NCBI RefSeq assembly: GCF_033954455.1
Contig: NZ_CP121473.1
Coordinates: 5,132,501-5,196,500 of the forward strand
Source: Thiorhodovibrio litoralis
GTDB lineage: Bacteria > Pseudomonadota > Gammaproteobacteria > Chromatiales > Chromatiaceae
DNA length: 64,000 nt
Direction of reading: 5' to 3'
The notes beneath the pieces are model-generated. The model saw only the letters and a program-made list of their open reading frames with translations, had not been told where the DNA came from and did not search any database. A program made the translations under genes and the position numbers. This document shows positions 14,568 to 24,086 of the stretch, in pieces. Position 1 is the stretch's first letter. Each line of letters starts with the position of its first letter.

Positions 14568-17345
14568 CTAGCCGGCGGGCGCGCCGGTGATAGCCGCAGC
14601 TGCCATGGGCGCACGACGCAGTATCAGCTCCTGGGTCGGATAGGCAAACTCGATGCCGGCCTCCTCAAAGCGGCGATGGATGCCGAGGTTGATGCCCTGC
14701 TGGATGTCCATGTAAATGGCGTAATCCGGCGTCAGCACGTAGTAAACGATCTCAAAGTTGAGGGAGAAATCGCCGAAGGCGAAGAAATGCGCGCGATCAA
14801 AGCGCGTCTGCGGCTGTTCCTCAATGGACTGGCGAATCATGTCCGGGATGCGTTCGAGCAGCTCCCTTGGGGTCTGATACACCACTCCAATGTTGAACGA
14901 GATCCGGCGCTCTCTGAAGTATTTGAAGTTATGGATACGGCTGTTGAGCAGATCGCTGTTTGAGAGCACGACCTGCTCCCCGGAAAGACTGCGGATGCGG
15001 GTGGTCTTGATGCCAATTAGCTCAATGGTGCCGACGGTCTCGCCAGCCTTGACGAAATCGCCGACGCGAAACGGCTTGTCGAGGATAATCGCCATGGAGC
15101 TGAACACATCGCCCAGAATGTTCTGCACCGCGAAGGCGACCGCCAAGCTGCCCACACCGAGCGCGCCGACCAGGCCGGCAACCGGGTACCTGAAGTAAAC
15201 CAGCAGCGAGACCACCACGCTGATCCAGATACCGACCCGAATGAAAAACATCAGCAGACCGTAGCCGGTCACCGTCGATGGATCGCGCATCTCCTGGCGC
15301 GTGCGCTTGCGGCTGAAGTAATCAAACATGGCCGCGTTGGCCCATGCGCCGAGCTGCATGTAGAAGGCGATGACCAGCCCGGTCCAGAGCCAGTCTTTTG
15401 CCGTTGGGCTGGCCAACCCCGAAAAGACCATGGCCACATAAAAGGCCGCGATCAGCACGAATAGCTGACTGGTATTGCCGGCAATGGCCGTCAGCGCCAA
15501 ACGCAGATCCCGTTGCTCGGTTGCCGCCAGAGTGGTGTCAAGCTTGCGCAGCGCCCGGCGCGCGAGCACCCGCACGGTCGGCAGGACGAGCAGTACCAGG
15601 GTGAAGATCACCAGAGCAAGGGCCAGCTCCCGCACCCGGATGCTTTGGTCGTTGATCACGATCAGCTCGGCATCCCACCAGCCCGCCATCGCCTCCTTGG
15701 CCTGGAGCCATTGCAGGCTGACGTTCGTGTTCTCAACCAGCCCCTCGAGTTGGTGGCGGATTCCCTGCAGCAGCGCGATCAGCTCGTCCTTGGTCTCGAG
15801 CAGTTCGCGGCCATGCTGCTCGGCGGCATCCAGCGCGGCGGCGCGCGCTGTCATGGCCTCGCGCTCCTGCGTATCCAGCGTCGGGTCGCGCAAAGCGCGT
15901 GACTGGGTGAGCTGAATCGCCCGCAGGGCATTGAGGCGGCGCTCGATGTCGTCCTTCTCGGCGCGCGCCTCGTTGAGCGCCTTGATGGCATCGCGCAGTT
16001 GCTCGGCACCATTGATGGAATCGGGCGACTGCATCATCTCGAAACGTGCCTGCCATAACTGGCGCATCTGGCCAAGATCGGTGATTGCAGCGGTCAGGGA
16101 GTCGACCCCGTTGCGCGCCGCATCAAGCTGGGCCTGACGCGCCGTCACCCGGGCTTCTAGTGCGGCCTTGTCGGCATCCTCGGTGGCATCAGCCAAGCGG
16201 CGCTGCGCCTCGTAGAGCGCGGACTCGGCCCGGTCCCCGTCACGCTGCAGCGCCTCGATCTGCTTGCGCATCTCGGCTTCGGTGTCCGTCAGTTCCGCTA
16301 GGCGCTGCTCGAGCATCTCCGCCGAAAGCTCCGCGCGCGCGTCGAGAAACGCCAGGCGCGCCTCCAGCACTTGCTGCTCGGCTTCGGCCAGATCATCGTC
16401 TTGGCGCGCCAGCGCCACCGCGCCTTCGCCCGCCGTGAGCTGCTGGCGGGCGAGCAATTCGCGCAGTCGCGCCAGCTCCAGCGTCCGCGCCAGCGCGGCG
16501 CGCTCGGCTTGCGGCATGTCTTCATCCTCGGCCGCGGCCATTTGATCGCGCGCGGTGCGTCGCTCACGCACTGCGCTAGTGACGGCCTTCTCCAAGGCCA
16601 CCAGACGCCGCGATGCCGTATCCAGGCGGGTCTCGGCAACGTCTTCCATGGCCTGCTTCAGGCCGAGTTCGGCCTGTTGCTGGTCGAGCTGCGAAATGGA
16701 GAACGGCGGCTCCAGTGCGACCCCCTCCTGCTTGATGGTTTCAAGCTGCGCCTGCCGCTGCGCGACCTCGTTGCCGATGTCCGCAGTGCGCTCGGCAAGG
16801 GTCGCGCGGCGCTGCACGGCGATGCGCAACTGGCGCAGAAGCTCGATTTGGCCGGCGAGCGCCTCGGCCGCAGCGTCTGGCGTCGACGACTGGACCTCCG
16901 AGTCCGGGCCGGAGTCAGAGTCGGAATCAGATTCTGACTCCTGCGCATCTAGCCCTCCGGCCGCCTCTTCGGCGCCTACGCCGGTCTCAGCCGCCGCAGC
17001 CGCTTCGGCCTGCGCCTGTTCAAGCGCGTTTTCCAGCTTGGACAGTCGGGTATTGATCAAATCGATGCCGGCCTGGAAATCCTCTGCCGAGCGCATCGGC
17101 TGCGGCAGCCCGGGCAGCCCAATCGCGGCGGGATCGAAAGCCAAGGTCGAGTTATCGCGCACGTCCTCGGCATCCTTATCCGCAGCATCGGCCTTCGTCT
17201 CGGCGCTGGTATCTGCGCCGGTCTCGCTAGCTGTTTCAGCGCTCGTCTCGGTGCTTGTCTCGGCATTTGCCTCGGTGCTTTCGGCGAGCACGGACAGCGG
17301 CAGCAGGAGAAGCGACAAGGCAACGAAAAGGATTCTGAAATTCAT
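14568..17345 (-). CDS. MscK/KefA-type mechanosensitive channel
   Basis: 925 residues from the ATG at 17345, which gives a clear signal peptide (MNFRILFVALSLLLLPLSVLA); the open frame extends further upstream but without sense. A long periplasmic region (about 25-520) is Ala/Glu/Gln-rich with extensive coiled coil and begins with Thr/Glu/Ala repeats (ETSTETSAETASETG). Several membrane segments follow, and the C-terminal MscS domain contains the pore-lining VAFAVQNILGDVFSSMAII and a beta domain with GDFVKAGETVGTIELIGIKTTRIR. Such channels release solutes under hypo-osmotic shock. It stands alone; the LysE gene starts upstream on the same strand. Confidence 0.88.
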   Translation of the reverse strand: MNFRILFVALSLLLLPLSVLAESTEANAETSTETSAETASETGADTSAETKADAADKDAEDVRDNSTLAFDPAAIGLPGLPQPMRSAEDFQAGIDLINTRLSKLENALEQAQAEAAAAAETGVGAEEAAGGLDAQESESDSDSDSGPDSEVQSSTPDAAAEALAGQIELLRQLRIAVQRRATLAERTADIGNEVAQRQAQLETIKQEGVALEPPFSISQLDQQQAELGLKQAMEDVAETRLDTASRRLVALEKAVTSAVRERRTARDQMAAAEDEDMPQAERAALARTLELARLRELLARQQLTAGEGAVALARQDDDLAEAEQQVLEARLAFLDARAELSAEMLEQRLAELTDTEAEMRKQIEALQRDGDRAESALYEAQRRLADATEDADKAALEARVTARQAQLDAARNGVDSLTAAITDLGQMRQLWQARFEMMQSPDSINGAEQLRDAIKALNEARAEKDDIERRLNALRAIQLTQSRALRDPTLDTQEREAMTARAAALDAAEQHGRELLETKDELIALLQGIRHQLEGLVENTNVSLQWLQAKEAMAGWWDAELIVINDQSIRVRELALALVIFTLVLLVLPTVRVLARRALRKLDTTLAATEQRDLRLALTAIAGNTSQLFVLIAAFYVAMVFSGLASPTAKDWLWTGLVIAFYMQLGAWANAAMFDYFSRKRTRQEMRDPSTVTGYGLLMFFIRVGIWISVVVSLLVYFRYPVAGLVGALGVGSLAVAFAVQNILGDVFSSMAIILDKPFRVGDFVKAGETVGTIELIGIKTTRIRSLSGEQVVLSNSDLLNSRIHNFKYFRERRISFNIGVVYQTPRELLERIPDMIRQSIEEQPQTRFDRAHFFAFGDFSLNFEIVYYVLTPDYAIYMDIQQGINLGIHRRFEEAGIEFAYPTQELILRRAPMAAAAITGAPAG

Positions 17346-17565
17346 GAGCAGTCCACAAAGGTCGAATGGGAATCTTGGCGATGGGAGGATGGGGCGCGAT
17401 GCATGCGCCCGCGAATCGCTAGCCGCGGTCAGCGGGCTGCTGACCGGGATGATGACGTTGCCGACAGGCACGCCAGTGTTCGCGGTCATTGTAAACGGCT
17501 TTCTTGGTCGATCTCTAGCACAGCGGCCAAGTGCTGCCCGATCCTCGAGCACCGATTGTTTCGGC

Positions 17566-18198
17566 TCAAATGAGAGCTCCCAAGGCACGGCTCACAATCA
17601 ACACCGCGAAGGCCACCAATAACAGCGCATAGAACCGCGCCACCCGCGCGGCATTGCGCGCCAAAAGCGGCAGTAATCCGCCGCGCACCACCACCAGCAC
17701 CACCAGGGAATACCAGAGCGCATCAATGCCGCCGATGGTCAGCACCAGCACCGCCTTGGCGGCCAGGCTTTGATCGGCACTGACAAAGGGCGCAAAAAGC
17801 GCGAGCATGAAAATCGCAAGTTTGGGATTGAGAAAAGCGATCAGGAAACCGTCGCGCGCCGCTGTGGCGGTACTCTTGAGTTCTCTGCTCCCGGCTTCCG
17901 CCACCGGCAGCCCAGTGCCCTGGCGCAGCGCGGTGTAAGCCAGGTAGAGGAGATAGCCGGCGCTCGCGAGTTGCAGCCCGGTGAACAGCCCAGGTGCCGC
18001 CACCAGCAGCGCGGCTAGGCCAGCAACAGTGAGCAGTGCATAGAGCCCGACCGCCGCGCCATGGGACAAGGCCACAGCCAGGCCCGCCGCGCGCCCGCCT
18101 TGCCAGGTCGTGCCGAGCACCACGGCCAGACTCGGCCCCGGAGTCATGGCGCCGAGCAAGCAAAGCAGCGCCAGTGAGAGCCAGATGGACAGGGACAT
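17566..18198 (-). CDS. LysE/RhtB-family amino acid exporter
   Basis: 210 residues with about six membrane segments. The N-terminal GAMTPGPSLAVVLGTTWQGG matches the conserved LysE/RhtB signature (TPGP). Members export amino acids or homoserine lactone-like compounds; the substrate here is unknown. The stop lies 220 bases upstream of the channel gene start, so they are probably separate units. Confidence 0.88.
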   Translation of the reverse strand: MSLSIWLSLALLCLLGAMTPGPSLAVVLGTTWQGGRAAGLAVALSHGAAVGLYALLTVAGLAALLVAAPGLFTGLQLASAGYLLYLAYTALRQGTGLPVAEAGSRELKSTATAARDGFLIAFLNPKLAIFMLALFAPFVSADQSLAAKAVLVLTIGGIDALWYSLVVLVVVRGGLLPLLARNAARVARFYALLLVAFAVLIVSRALGALI

Positions 18199-18246
18199 AA
18201 GAAAGGCAACACAAATGCAATTATGGTTGTGGGCTGGAGACAGATC

Positions 18247-19470
18247 ATGGAGACTCTTGCAGCAGAGAAGCCGCTGGCACCATGCCCCTATTTTAACGTG
18301 ACCGAGAACATCATGGCCGAGGACATCCCCCAGGCATCAGATGCCAAGCAAATACTGCGCGACGAAGCGCCGCTTGCCCTTGTCATTGCGACAACACTGG
18401 CCTTCCTTGCCTTTGGCAAGGGCTGGCTCGCCGACCTGAGCAACCCGCTATGGCTGGCGCTGATGTTTGGCTGGCTGTTCGTGGTGATTCTCTGGGCCGC
18501 GCTCAAGGTGGTCCATCACGCCGACTGTCTGGCGATCAAGCTCGGCGAGCCCTATGGCACCCTGATCCTGACCCTGTCGGTGATCTCCATCGAGGTGCTG
18601 ATGATCGCCGCGCTCATGATGAGCGGCAGCAACAATCCAACGCTTGCGCGCGATACCATGTTCGCCGTGGTGATGATCGTGCTGAACGGCATGGTCGGCC
18701 TGACCCTGATTCTGGGCGCGCTGCGCCATCACGAGCAAAGCTACAACCTGCAAGGCGCGAATGCCTATCTGTCGGTCATTATTCCGCTCGCCCTGCTGAC
18801 CCTGCTGCTGCCAAACCTGACGGTCTCCACCGCCACATCAAGCCTGACCGGGTTTCAATCGGTCTTTCTGATTGTCATCTGCATGGCACTCTACGGGACC
18901 TTCCTCGCCATCCAAACCCTGCGCCATCGCGGCTATTTCACCGAGCCTGCGGCGCAAGCCGAGAACGGCGACAGCGACCATTCAGACGATCATTCAGGGC
19001 ATGGTGCGCTCAGGCTGCACTCGGTCGCGTTTCATGGCTTGATGTTGCTGGCTTACCTAATCCCGGTGGTGCTCATGGCGAAAAAGCTCGCCATACCGAT
19101 CGATTACGGCATCGAGGTGCTTGCGCTGCCGGCGGCTCTCGGCGGCTTCATCGTCGCTGCCCTGGTGCTGACACCCGAGGCGGTCGGCGCGATCAGGGCG
19201 GCGCTCGCCAACCGGCTGCAGCGGGCGGTCAACATTTTCCTCGGCTCGGTGATGGCCACCATCGGGCTGACAGTGCCAGCGGTGCTAGGCATCAGCCTGA
19301 CAACCGGCAAGACGGTGGAGCTGGGCCTGCAGCACAGCGACATACTGATGCTGATCGTCACCCTGATGGTCTCCATGGTCACCTTTAGCGCCGTTCGCAC
19401 CAACCTGCTGCAAGGCGTCGTCCACCTCACACTCTTTTTCGCCTACCTGATGCTGATTTTTGCGCCCTGA
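18247..19470 (+). CDS. chaA: ChaA-type Ca2+(Na+)/H+ antiporter
   Basis: 407 residues from the ATG at 18247, preceded by GGAGA at 18236-18240; an alternative ATG at 18313 gives 385 residues, nearer the E. coli length. The ion-binding motif of the cation/Ca2+ exchanger family appears twice: KLGEPYGTLILTLSVISIEV in the first half and ALVLTPEAVGAIRAAL in the second. A His/Asp-rich cytosolic loop (DSDHSDDHSGHG, about residue 250) separates the halves. It exchanges calcium or sodium for protons. It is divergent from lysE with a 48-base gap. Confidence 0.9.
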   Translation: METLAAEKPLAPCPYFNVTENIMAEDIPQASDAKQILRDEAPLALVIATTLAFLAFGKGWLADLSNPLWLALMFGWLFVVILWAALKVVHHADCLAIKLGEPYGTLILTLSVISIEVLMIAALMMSGSNNPTLARDTMFAVVMIVLNGMVGLTLILGALRHHEQSYNLQGANAYLSVIIPLALLTLLLPNLTVSTATSSLTGFQSVFLIVICMALYGTFLAIQTLRHRGYFTEPAAQAENGDSDHSDDHSGHGALRLHSVAFHGLMLLAYLIPVVLMAKKLAIPIDYGIEVLALPAALGGFIVAALVLTPEAVGAIRAALANRLQRAVNIFLGSVMATIGLTVPAVLGISLTTGKTVELGLQHSDILMLIVTLMVSMVTFSAVRTNLLQGVVHLTLFFAYLMLIFAP

Positions 19471-19623
19471 CGGACTTGAGCACTTTACCCAAGCCGTGAG
19501 GCCCAGCACCGAGTATCACGTTCAGCGGGAAGCGCGTTCTGAGGCTGACAAGGCCCAGGATATAAAGCGCTGGCAAGCTGACAAGCGAACCGATAAAGCC
19601 GTTTCTCATGCCGAGGTGGAAAA

Positions 19624-21459
19624 GTGGCTCAACTCCCGGGAGAAGCGAGCAAATCACCTTACGCGCTGATTCATGACCCCGAAACCGGCGGCTGGTTGCA
19701 GCTGCAGGACCCGGCCTGGGTGCTCTGCACGGATGAGCTGAACGAGGTCAGTGCACTGCTGGCCACGGGGATTGAACGCAGGGATACGCCGGCCAGCCTC
19801 TGCTGCCTGGCTTACGAGGCCGCCGCCGCTTTCGATCCCTGCTTGCAACATCACCCGGGCCAATGCCACCAGCCATTGCTGTGGATGGCGGGCTTTCAGA
19901 CGCTAGAGCACTGGGACTCAGACGCGCTTTTCGCCGCCTGCCATGCAGATGATGACCCCTTGATGCGCGAGCCCTTGTTCGGCCCCTGGGAACCAGAGAT
20001 GCGGCGAGCCGACTACGCCCGCGCCTTTGCGGCCATCAAGGCGCATCTGGCCGCTGGGGATGCCTACCAGATCAACCTCACCCAACGCTATCGAGCCGCA
20101 CTTCTGGAGCCGCCAACCCGCGCCGGACTGCGGCGGCTTTTCCTCCGCCTCGCTAAGCGCCACCGCTGCCCCCACGCGGCTTTCATTGATGCGGGTGAAT
20201 TCGCCGTGCTCTCCCTCAGCCCGGAGACCTTTTTTGAGCGCGATCACCAGCAAGTGCGCTGCCGGCCGATGAAGGGCACCGCGGCCAGAGGCGCGACGGT
20301 TGATGCTGACCAGCAAGCCGCGCGCGCGTTGCGGACCTCAGCGAAGGAATGCGCGGAGAACCGCATGATCGTCGACATGGTGCGCAACGATCTCGGGCGC
20401 GTCGCCCGCGGCGGCAGCGTGCGAGTGCCACAGCTTTTTTCGCTTGAGCACTACCCAACGGTGCATCAGATGATCAGCGAAGTCACGGCCGAGACCGAGG
20501 CCTCGGATGGGGAGCTCCTGCGCGCACTCTTCCCCCCCGCGTCCATCACTGGCGCGCCCAAGGTGGCTGCCATGGAGATCATCGCAGCGTTGGAATCCTC
20601 GCCACGCGGGCTCTATACCGGCGCCATTGGCACCCGGCTCGCCTCAGGACGCGCGTTTTGGAATGTGGCGATCCGCACCCTGGTCGTCCATCGCCGTATA
20701 GGCCTTGCGGAGTATGGCAGCGGTGGCGGTATCGTCTGGGACAGCCAGCTCGACCGGGAATTGGCCGAGCTACGGCTCAAGGCCAGCTTGCTCGCCGATA
20801 CGGCACCCGGCTTTGGTCTGATCGAGACCATGCTGCTCCAGCCCGATGGTCAGGTGTTTCTTGAACAACGCCATCTGCGACGGCTGCGCGAGAGCGCGCG
20901 GCTGTTCGGGTTTCGCTTAGACGAGCCCGCGCTTGAGCATCATCTGGCAGCGGCCATCGACGCCACCCGCGACCAACCGCCAGAGCCACGCATCCTCAGG
21001 CTCGTCTTGACGGCTGCAGGCGTGGTGACTGTCTCTTGCGCTCCGCTGAGCGAACGCCCGCTGTCCAGCCCGCTGCGGCTGCGTTTGGCTGAACGCGCGA
21101 TCAACTCCAAGGACATTCTGCTGCGCCACAAAACCACTGACCGCCGGGTTTATCAAGCAGCGGCCGGCCGGCAGAGCGCGAGCGGGGAGGAGGTCCTGCT
21201 GTTCAACGAGCGCAATGAGCTGACCGAGGGAACCTTTACCAACATCGTCCTAGAGCTCGACGGTCGCTGGTGCACCCCACCCGTCGCCGCCGGCCTGCTG
21301 CCCGGCTGCTACCGCGAGGAACTGCTGGCCACCGGGCGGATCATCGAACGACACCTGAAGCTGGCCGATCTGGAGCGCGCCACCTCGGTGTGGGCGATCA
21401 ACTCGGTGCGAGGCATGCTGCGCTGCCAGCTTCTGGCGCCGGAGGCCGATGCGCGCTGA
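19624..21459 (+). CDS. pabB: Aminodeoxychorismate synthase component I fused to 4-amino-4-deoxychorismate lyase
   Basis: 611 residues starting at a GTG with a GAGGTGGA ribosome site. Residues about 120-375 form the chorismate-binding PabB domain (PMKGTAARGA with the catalytic Lys, ECAENRMIVDMVRNDLGRV, SITGAPKVAAMEII, YTGAIG, GGGIVWDS). Residues about 385-611 form a class IV aminotransferase-like PabC domain (FGLIETML, HLRRLRESA, RHKTTDRRVY with the PLP lysine, NERNELTEGTFTNI). Together they convert chorismate and glutamine-derived ammonia to p-aminobenzoate for folate. The amidotransferase partner PabA is not in the window. Confidence 0.93.
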   Translation: MAQLPGEASKSPYALIHDPETGGWLQLQDPAWVLCTDELNEVSALLATGIERRDTPASLCCLAYEAAAAFDPCLQHHPGQCHQPLLWMAGFQTLEHWDSDALFAACHADDDPLMREPLFGPWEPEMRRADYARAFAAIKAHLAAGDAYQINLTQRYRAALLEPPTRAGLRRLFLRLAKRHRCPHAAFIDAGEFAVLSLSPETFFERDHQQVRCRPMKGTAARGATVDADQQAARALRTSAKECAENRMIVDMVRNDLGRVARGGSVRVPQLFSLEHYPTVHQMISEVTAETEASDGELLRALFPPASITGAPKVAAMEIIAALESSPRGLYTGAIGTRLASGRAFWNVAIRTLVVHRRIGLAEYGSGGGIVWDSQLDRELAELRLKASLLADTAPGFGLIETMLLQPDGQVFLEQRHLRRLRESARLFGFRLDEPALEHHLAAAIDATRDQPPEPRILRLVLTAAGVVTVSCAPLSERPLSSPLRLRLAERAINSKDILLRHKTTDRRVYQAAAGRQSASGEEVLLFNERNELTEGTFTNIVLELDGRWCTPPVAAGLLPGCYREELLATGRIIERHLKLADLERATSVWAINSVRGMLRCQLLAPEADAR

Positions 21460-21488
21460 AGTCGCTTTCGAGTCCGCCTGCGGCCTGG

Positions 21489-23423
21489 CTATTCCTCCAG
21501 ATGCTCAGTGTAGCCCTTCGGCGGCGGGGTCCAGCCGCGCTCGGAGCGATCGTGCAACTGCAGCCGGTCGGTTTCCAGGAACTCGGCCAGGGTCGCGCCG
21601 TGCTCGCGGGCGCGAGCCAGATACGCCTTGTTGCTGGACATAGCCACATCCGCATCCCAGAGCTCATAGAGGCTATCAAGACCGGCCTGGTCATGCTGGC
21701 GAAAGGCGCGCGCCATGCGCTCGACCTTGAAGGGATGCATGCCGATGGCTTTCAGCGTCTCTTTGCCCAGCAGCAGCGAGGCGTCGAACAGCTCGCGCAC
21801 GGCCAGGTCGGCGCCGGCCTTGTTCAGGCGATAAAGATGATTGACATCATAGGCGCGCACCAGGGTCTTGACCTGCGGGTAATGACGGCGGATGTAGTCG
21901 ACCAGCTGCACCGCGCGTTCGCGATCATCAATCGCGATGACGATGGCCTGGGCGGATTCGATCCCCGCTGCCTGGAGCAAATCCGGGCGTGAGGCGTCGC
22001 CGAAATAGCCCTTGACACCGAATTTTGCCAGCATGTCGATGGTCGCCGCCTCATGGTCAAGCACCACGGTATTGACCCCGCTCGCTACCAGCAACCGGTT
22101 GACGATCTGCCCGAAGCGACCACTACCGGCGATGATCACAGTGCCCGGGGTATCGATCTCACGCGCCGGCTCCTGCCCGCCGCTCGCGGTCTGCCGGCGC
22201 ACCAGTCGCTCGGAGAGGATGAAGAGCGCGGGCGTCAGCAGCATCGACAGCGCCACGACCAACGACAAGGTCTCCGCCAGCTCGCCCGGAATGGCCTGGC
22301 TTTGCAGGCTGAAGGACAAGAGCACAAAGCCAAACTCGCCCGCTTGTGCCAGCCCGAGTGCGAAGAGCCAGCGGTCGGCGGGTGCGAGCCGAAACACCAG
22401 CGCCAGCCCAAAAAGCACCAGCGCCTTGATGGCAATGATCCCGACTGTCAGGCCAAGGATGAGGAAGGCGTCGTCAAACAGAATGCCGAAATGGATGCCA
22501 GCGCCGACGGTGATGAAAAAGAGCCCGAGCAGCAGCCCTTTGAAAGGCTCGATGTCGGATTCCAGCTCATGGCGGAACTCGCTGTCGGCCAGCACCACGC
22601 CCGCGAGAAAGGTGCCAAGCGCGGGCGACAGGTCGACCAGGGTCATCAGCAGCGCGATGCCGATGACCAGCAACAGCGCGGCGGCGGTGAAGATTTCGCG
22701 CAGCCGCGAGTCGGCGATAAAGCGAAACAGCGGCCGCGACAGGTAATGGCCGCCCAAGAGCACGGTCGCCACGGCCGCGAGCACCACCAGCGTATGCGCC
22801 CAGCCTGACAAGCCGGCGACCAGACTCAAGCTCTCGTTGTGTGGCGCACCGCCGGCGAGCGCCTCGGCATTGCTCGCGACCTGGACCTCGACACCGGTTC
22901 CGGCCAACTCCGGCAGCGCCAGCAGCGGAATTAGCGCCAGCATCGGGATCACCGCGATATCCTGAAACAGCAGGACCGAGAAGCTCGCGCGACCACCCGC
23001 GGTTTTGACCAGGCCCTTCTCATTCAGGGTCTGCAGCACAATCGCCGTCGAAGACAGCGAGAAAATCAGGCCGATGGTCAGAGCCAGGGTCCCGCTGAGC
23101 CCGAACAAGAGCCCAAAACCGGCGATCAGCCCTGTGGTGAGCGCCACCTGCAGGCCGCCGAGCCCCAGCAACTGGCCGCGCATGCGCCACAGCATGCGCG
23201 GCTGCAATTCCAGACCAACCAGAAACAGCATCATCACCACGCCGAGCTCGGCGAAGTGCTGAATCTCCTCGGTCTCGGCCCCGACCAACCCGATCATCGG
23301 GCCAATCACAATGCCGGCGAGCAGATAGCCGAGAACCGAGCCCAGCCCCAAGCGCTTGGCAACAGGCACGGCGATGACTGCGGCACACAGGTAAACAAAG
23401 GCGTCGAACAGCCATCCGCCCAT
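21489..23423 (-). CDS. KefB/KefC-type K+/H+ antiporter with TrkA-N domain
   Basis: 644 residues: a CPA2 antiporter domain with about 12 membrane segments (residues 1-390), including LAGIVIGPMIGL and LSSTAIVLQTL, then a cytosolic NAD-binding RCK/TrkA-N domain beginning near residue 415 (IIAGSGRFGQIVNRLL, VVLDHE, YFGDASRPDLLQAAGI). Kef systems export K+ to acidify the cytoplasm during electrophile stress and are gated by glutathione adducts. It lies three bases after the KefF-like gene, in the usual kef operon order. Confidence 0.92.
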   Translation of the reverse strand: MGGWLFDAFVYLCAAVIAVPVAKRLGLGSVLGYLLAGIVIGPMIGLVGAETEEIQHFAELGVVMMLFLVGLELQPRMLWRMRGQLLGLGGLQVALTTGLIAGFGLLFGLSGTLALTIGLIFSLSSTAIVLQTLNEKGLVKTAGGRASFSVLLFQDIAVIPMLALIPLLALPELAGTGVEVQVASNAEALAGGAPHNESLSLVAGLSGWAHTLVVLAAVATVLLGGHYLSRPLFRFIADSRLREIFTAAALLLVIGIALLMTLVDLSPALGTFLAGVVLADSEFRHELESDIEPFKGLLLGLFFITVGAGIHFGILFDDAFLILGLTVGIIAIKALVLFGLALVFRLAPADRWLFALGLAQAGEFGFVLLSFSLQSQAIPGELAETLSLVVALSMLLTPALFILSERLVRRQTASGGQEPAREIDTPGTVIIAGSGRFGQIVNRLLVASGVNTVVLDHEAATIDMLAKFGVKGYFGDASRPDLLQAAGIESAQAIVIAIDDRERAVQLVDYIRRHYPQVKTLVRAYDVNHLYRLNKAGADLAVRELFDASLLLGKETLKAIGMHPFKVERMARAFRQHDQAGLDSLYELWDADVAMSSNKAYLARAREHGATLAEFLETDRLQLHDRSERGWTPPPKGYTEHLEE

Positions 23424-23426
23424 GAG

Positions 23427-24086
23427 TCAGTCCGCCAGTCGATCTGCCTGTCGGCCTAGCGCGCTATTGAGTTGCGGCGCGCGTTGGGCAGCAGGCACGT
23501 CGAGACGGTCATCGCGCAGCGCGGCCAGTAGCCACAGCCAATTGTCGACATGGCGGGCGAGGCGCCCCTCCTCCACCGCCGTGCGCGCGCCGAACAGGCA
23601 GAAGGGCGGCAGATAGACCATGCCGCAGAGGTTGGCCATCTGCTCCAGCGGCTGGAGCAACTCGCGGATGGTGAAATGATTAAACCCATCGGCGCGATAC
23701 GCCGCCTCCGGCCCACCGGCGGACAGCGCGGAGAAAAAGCACTTGCCATGCAAGGCGGTTCCCTTGGCGCCATAGGCAAAGCCGTACTCCAGCACCAGAT
23801 CCTGCCATTCCTTGAGCAAGGCGGGCGTCGAATACCAGTAGAGCGGGTGCAAGAAAATGATCACATCATGCGCCAGCAGACGCTGCTGCTCGCGGTCGAT
23901 GTCGATCTGCGAATCCGGGTATTCGGCATAGAGGTCAACCAGGGTCACCCCATCGACCTCCCGCGCCGCCTCGGCAAGCGGCCGGTTGATCTCCGAGCGC
24001 TCGAGCGAGGGATGCGCGAGCAGGATCAGGATGCGGCGGTTGGGCGGCACGGCCTGGGTGGCCGGTGGCTCGTCAAAGCGATTCAT
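23427..24086 (-). CDS. KefF/KefG-like NAD(P)H quinone oxidoreductase
   Basis: 219 residues of the flavodoxin-like NQO1 family (RRILILLAHPSLERSEINRPL at the N-terminus, IIFLHPLYWYSTPALLKEWQD in the middle, ALSAGGPEAAY). In kef operons such flavoproteins bind the antiporter and activate it, and may reduce quinones. Its start overlaps the end of the upstream hybrid kinase gene by 14 bases, and kefC follows at three bases. Confidence 0.9.
   Translation of the reverse strand: MNRFDEPPATQAVPPNRRILILLAHPSLERSEINRPLAEAAREVDGVTLVDLYAEYPDSQIDIDREQQRLLAHDVIIFLHPLYWYSTPALLKEWQDLVLEYGFAYGAKGTALHGKCFFSALSAGGPEAAYRADGFNHFTIRELLQPLEQMANLCGMVYLPPFCLFGARTAVEEGRLARHVDNWLWLLAALRDDRLDVPAAQRAPQLNSALGRQADRLAD

Noticed and set aside
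16555-17622. Long Ser/Ala-rich plus-strand frame
   Set aside because: Antisense shadow of the mechanosensitive channel gene, produced by its Glu/Ala/Gln-rich high-GC codons.
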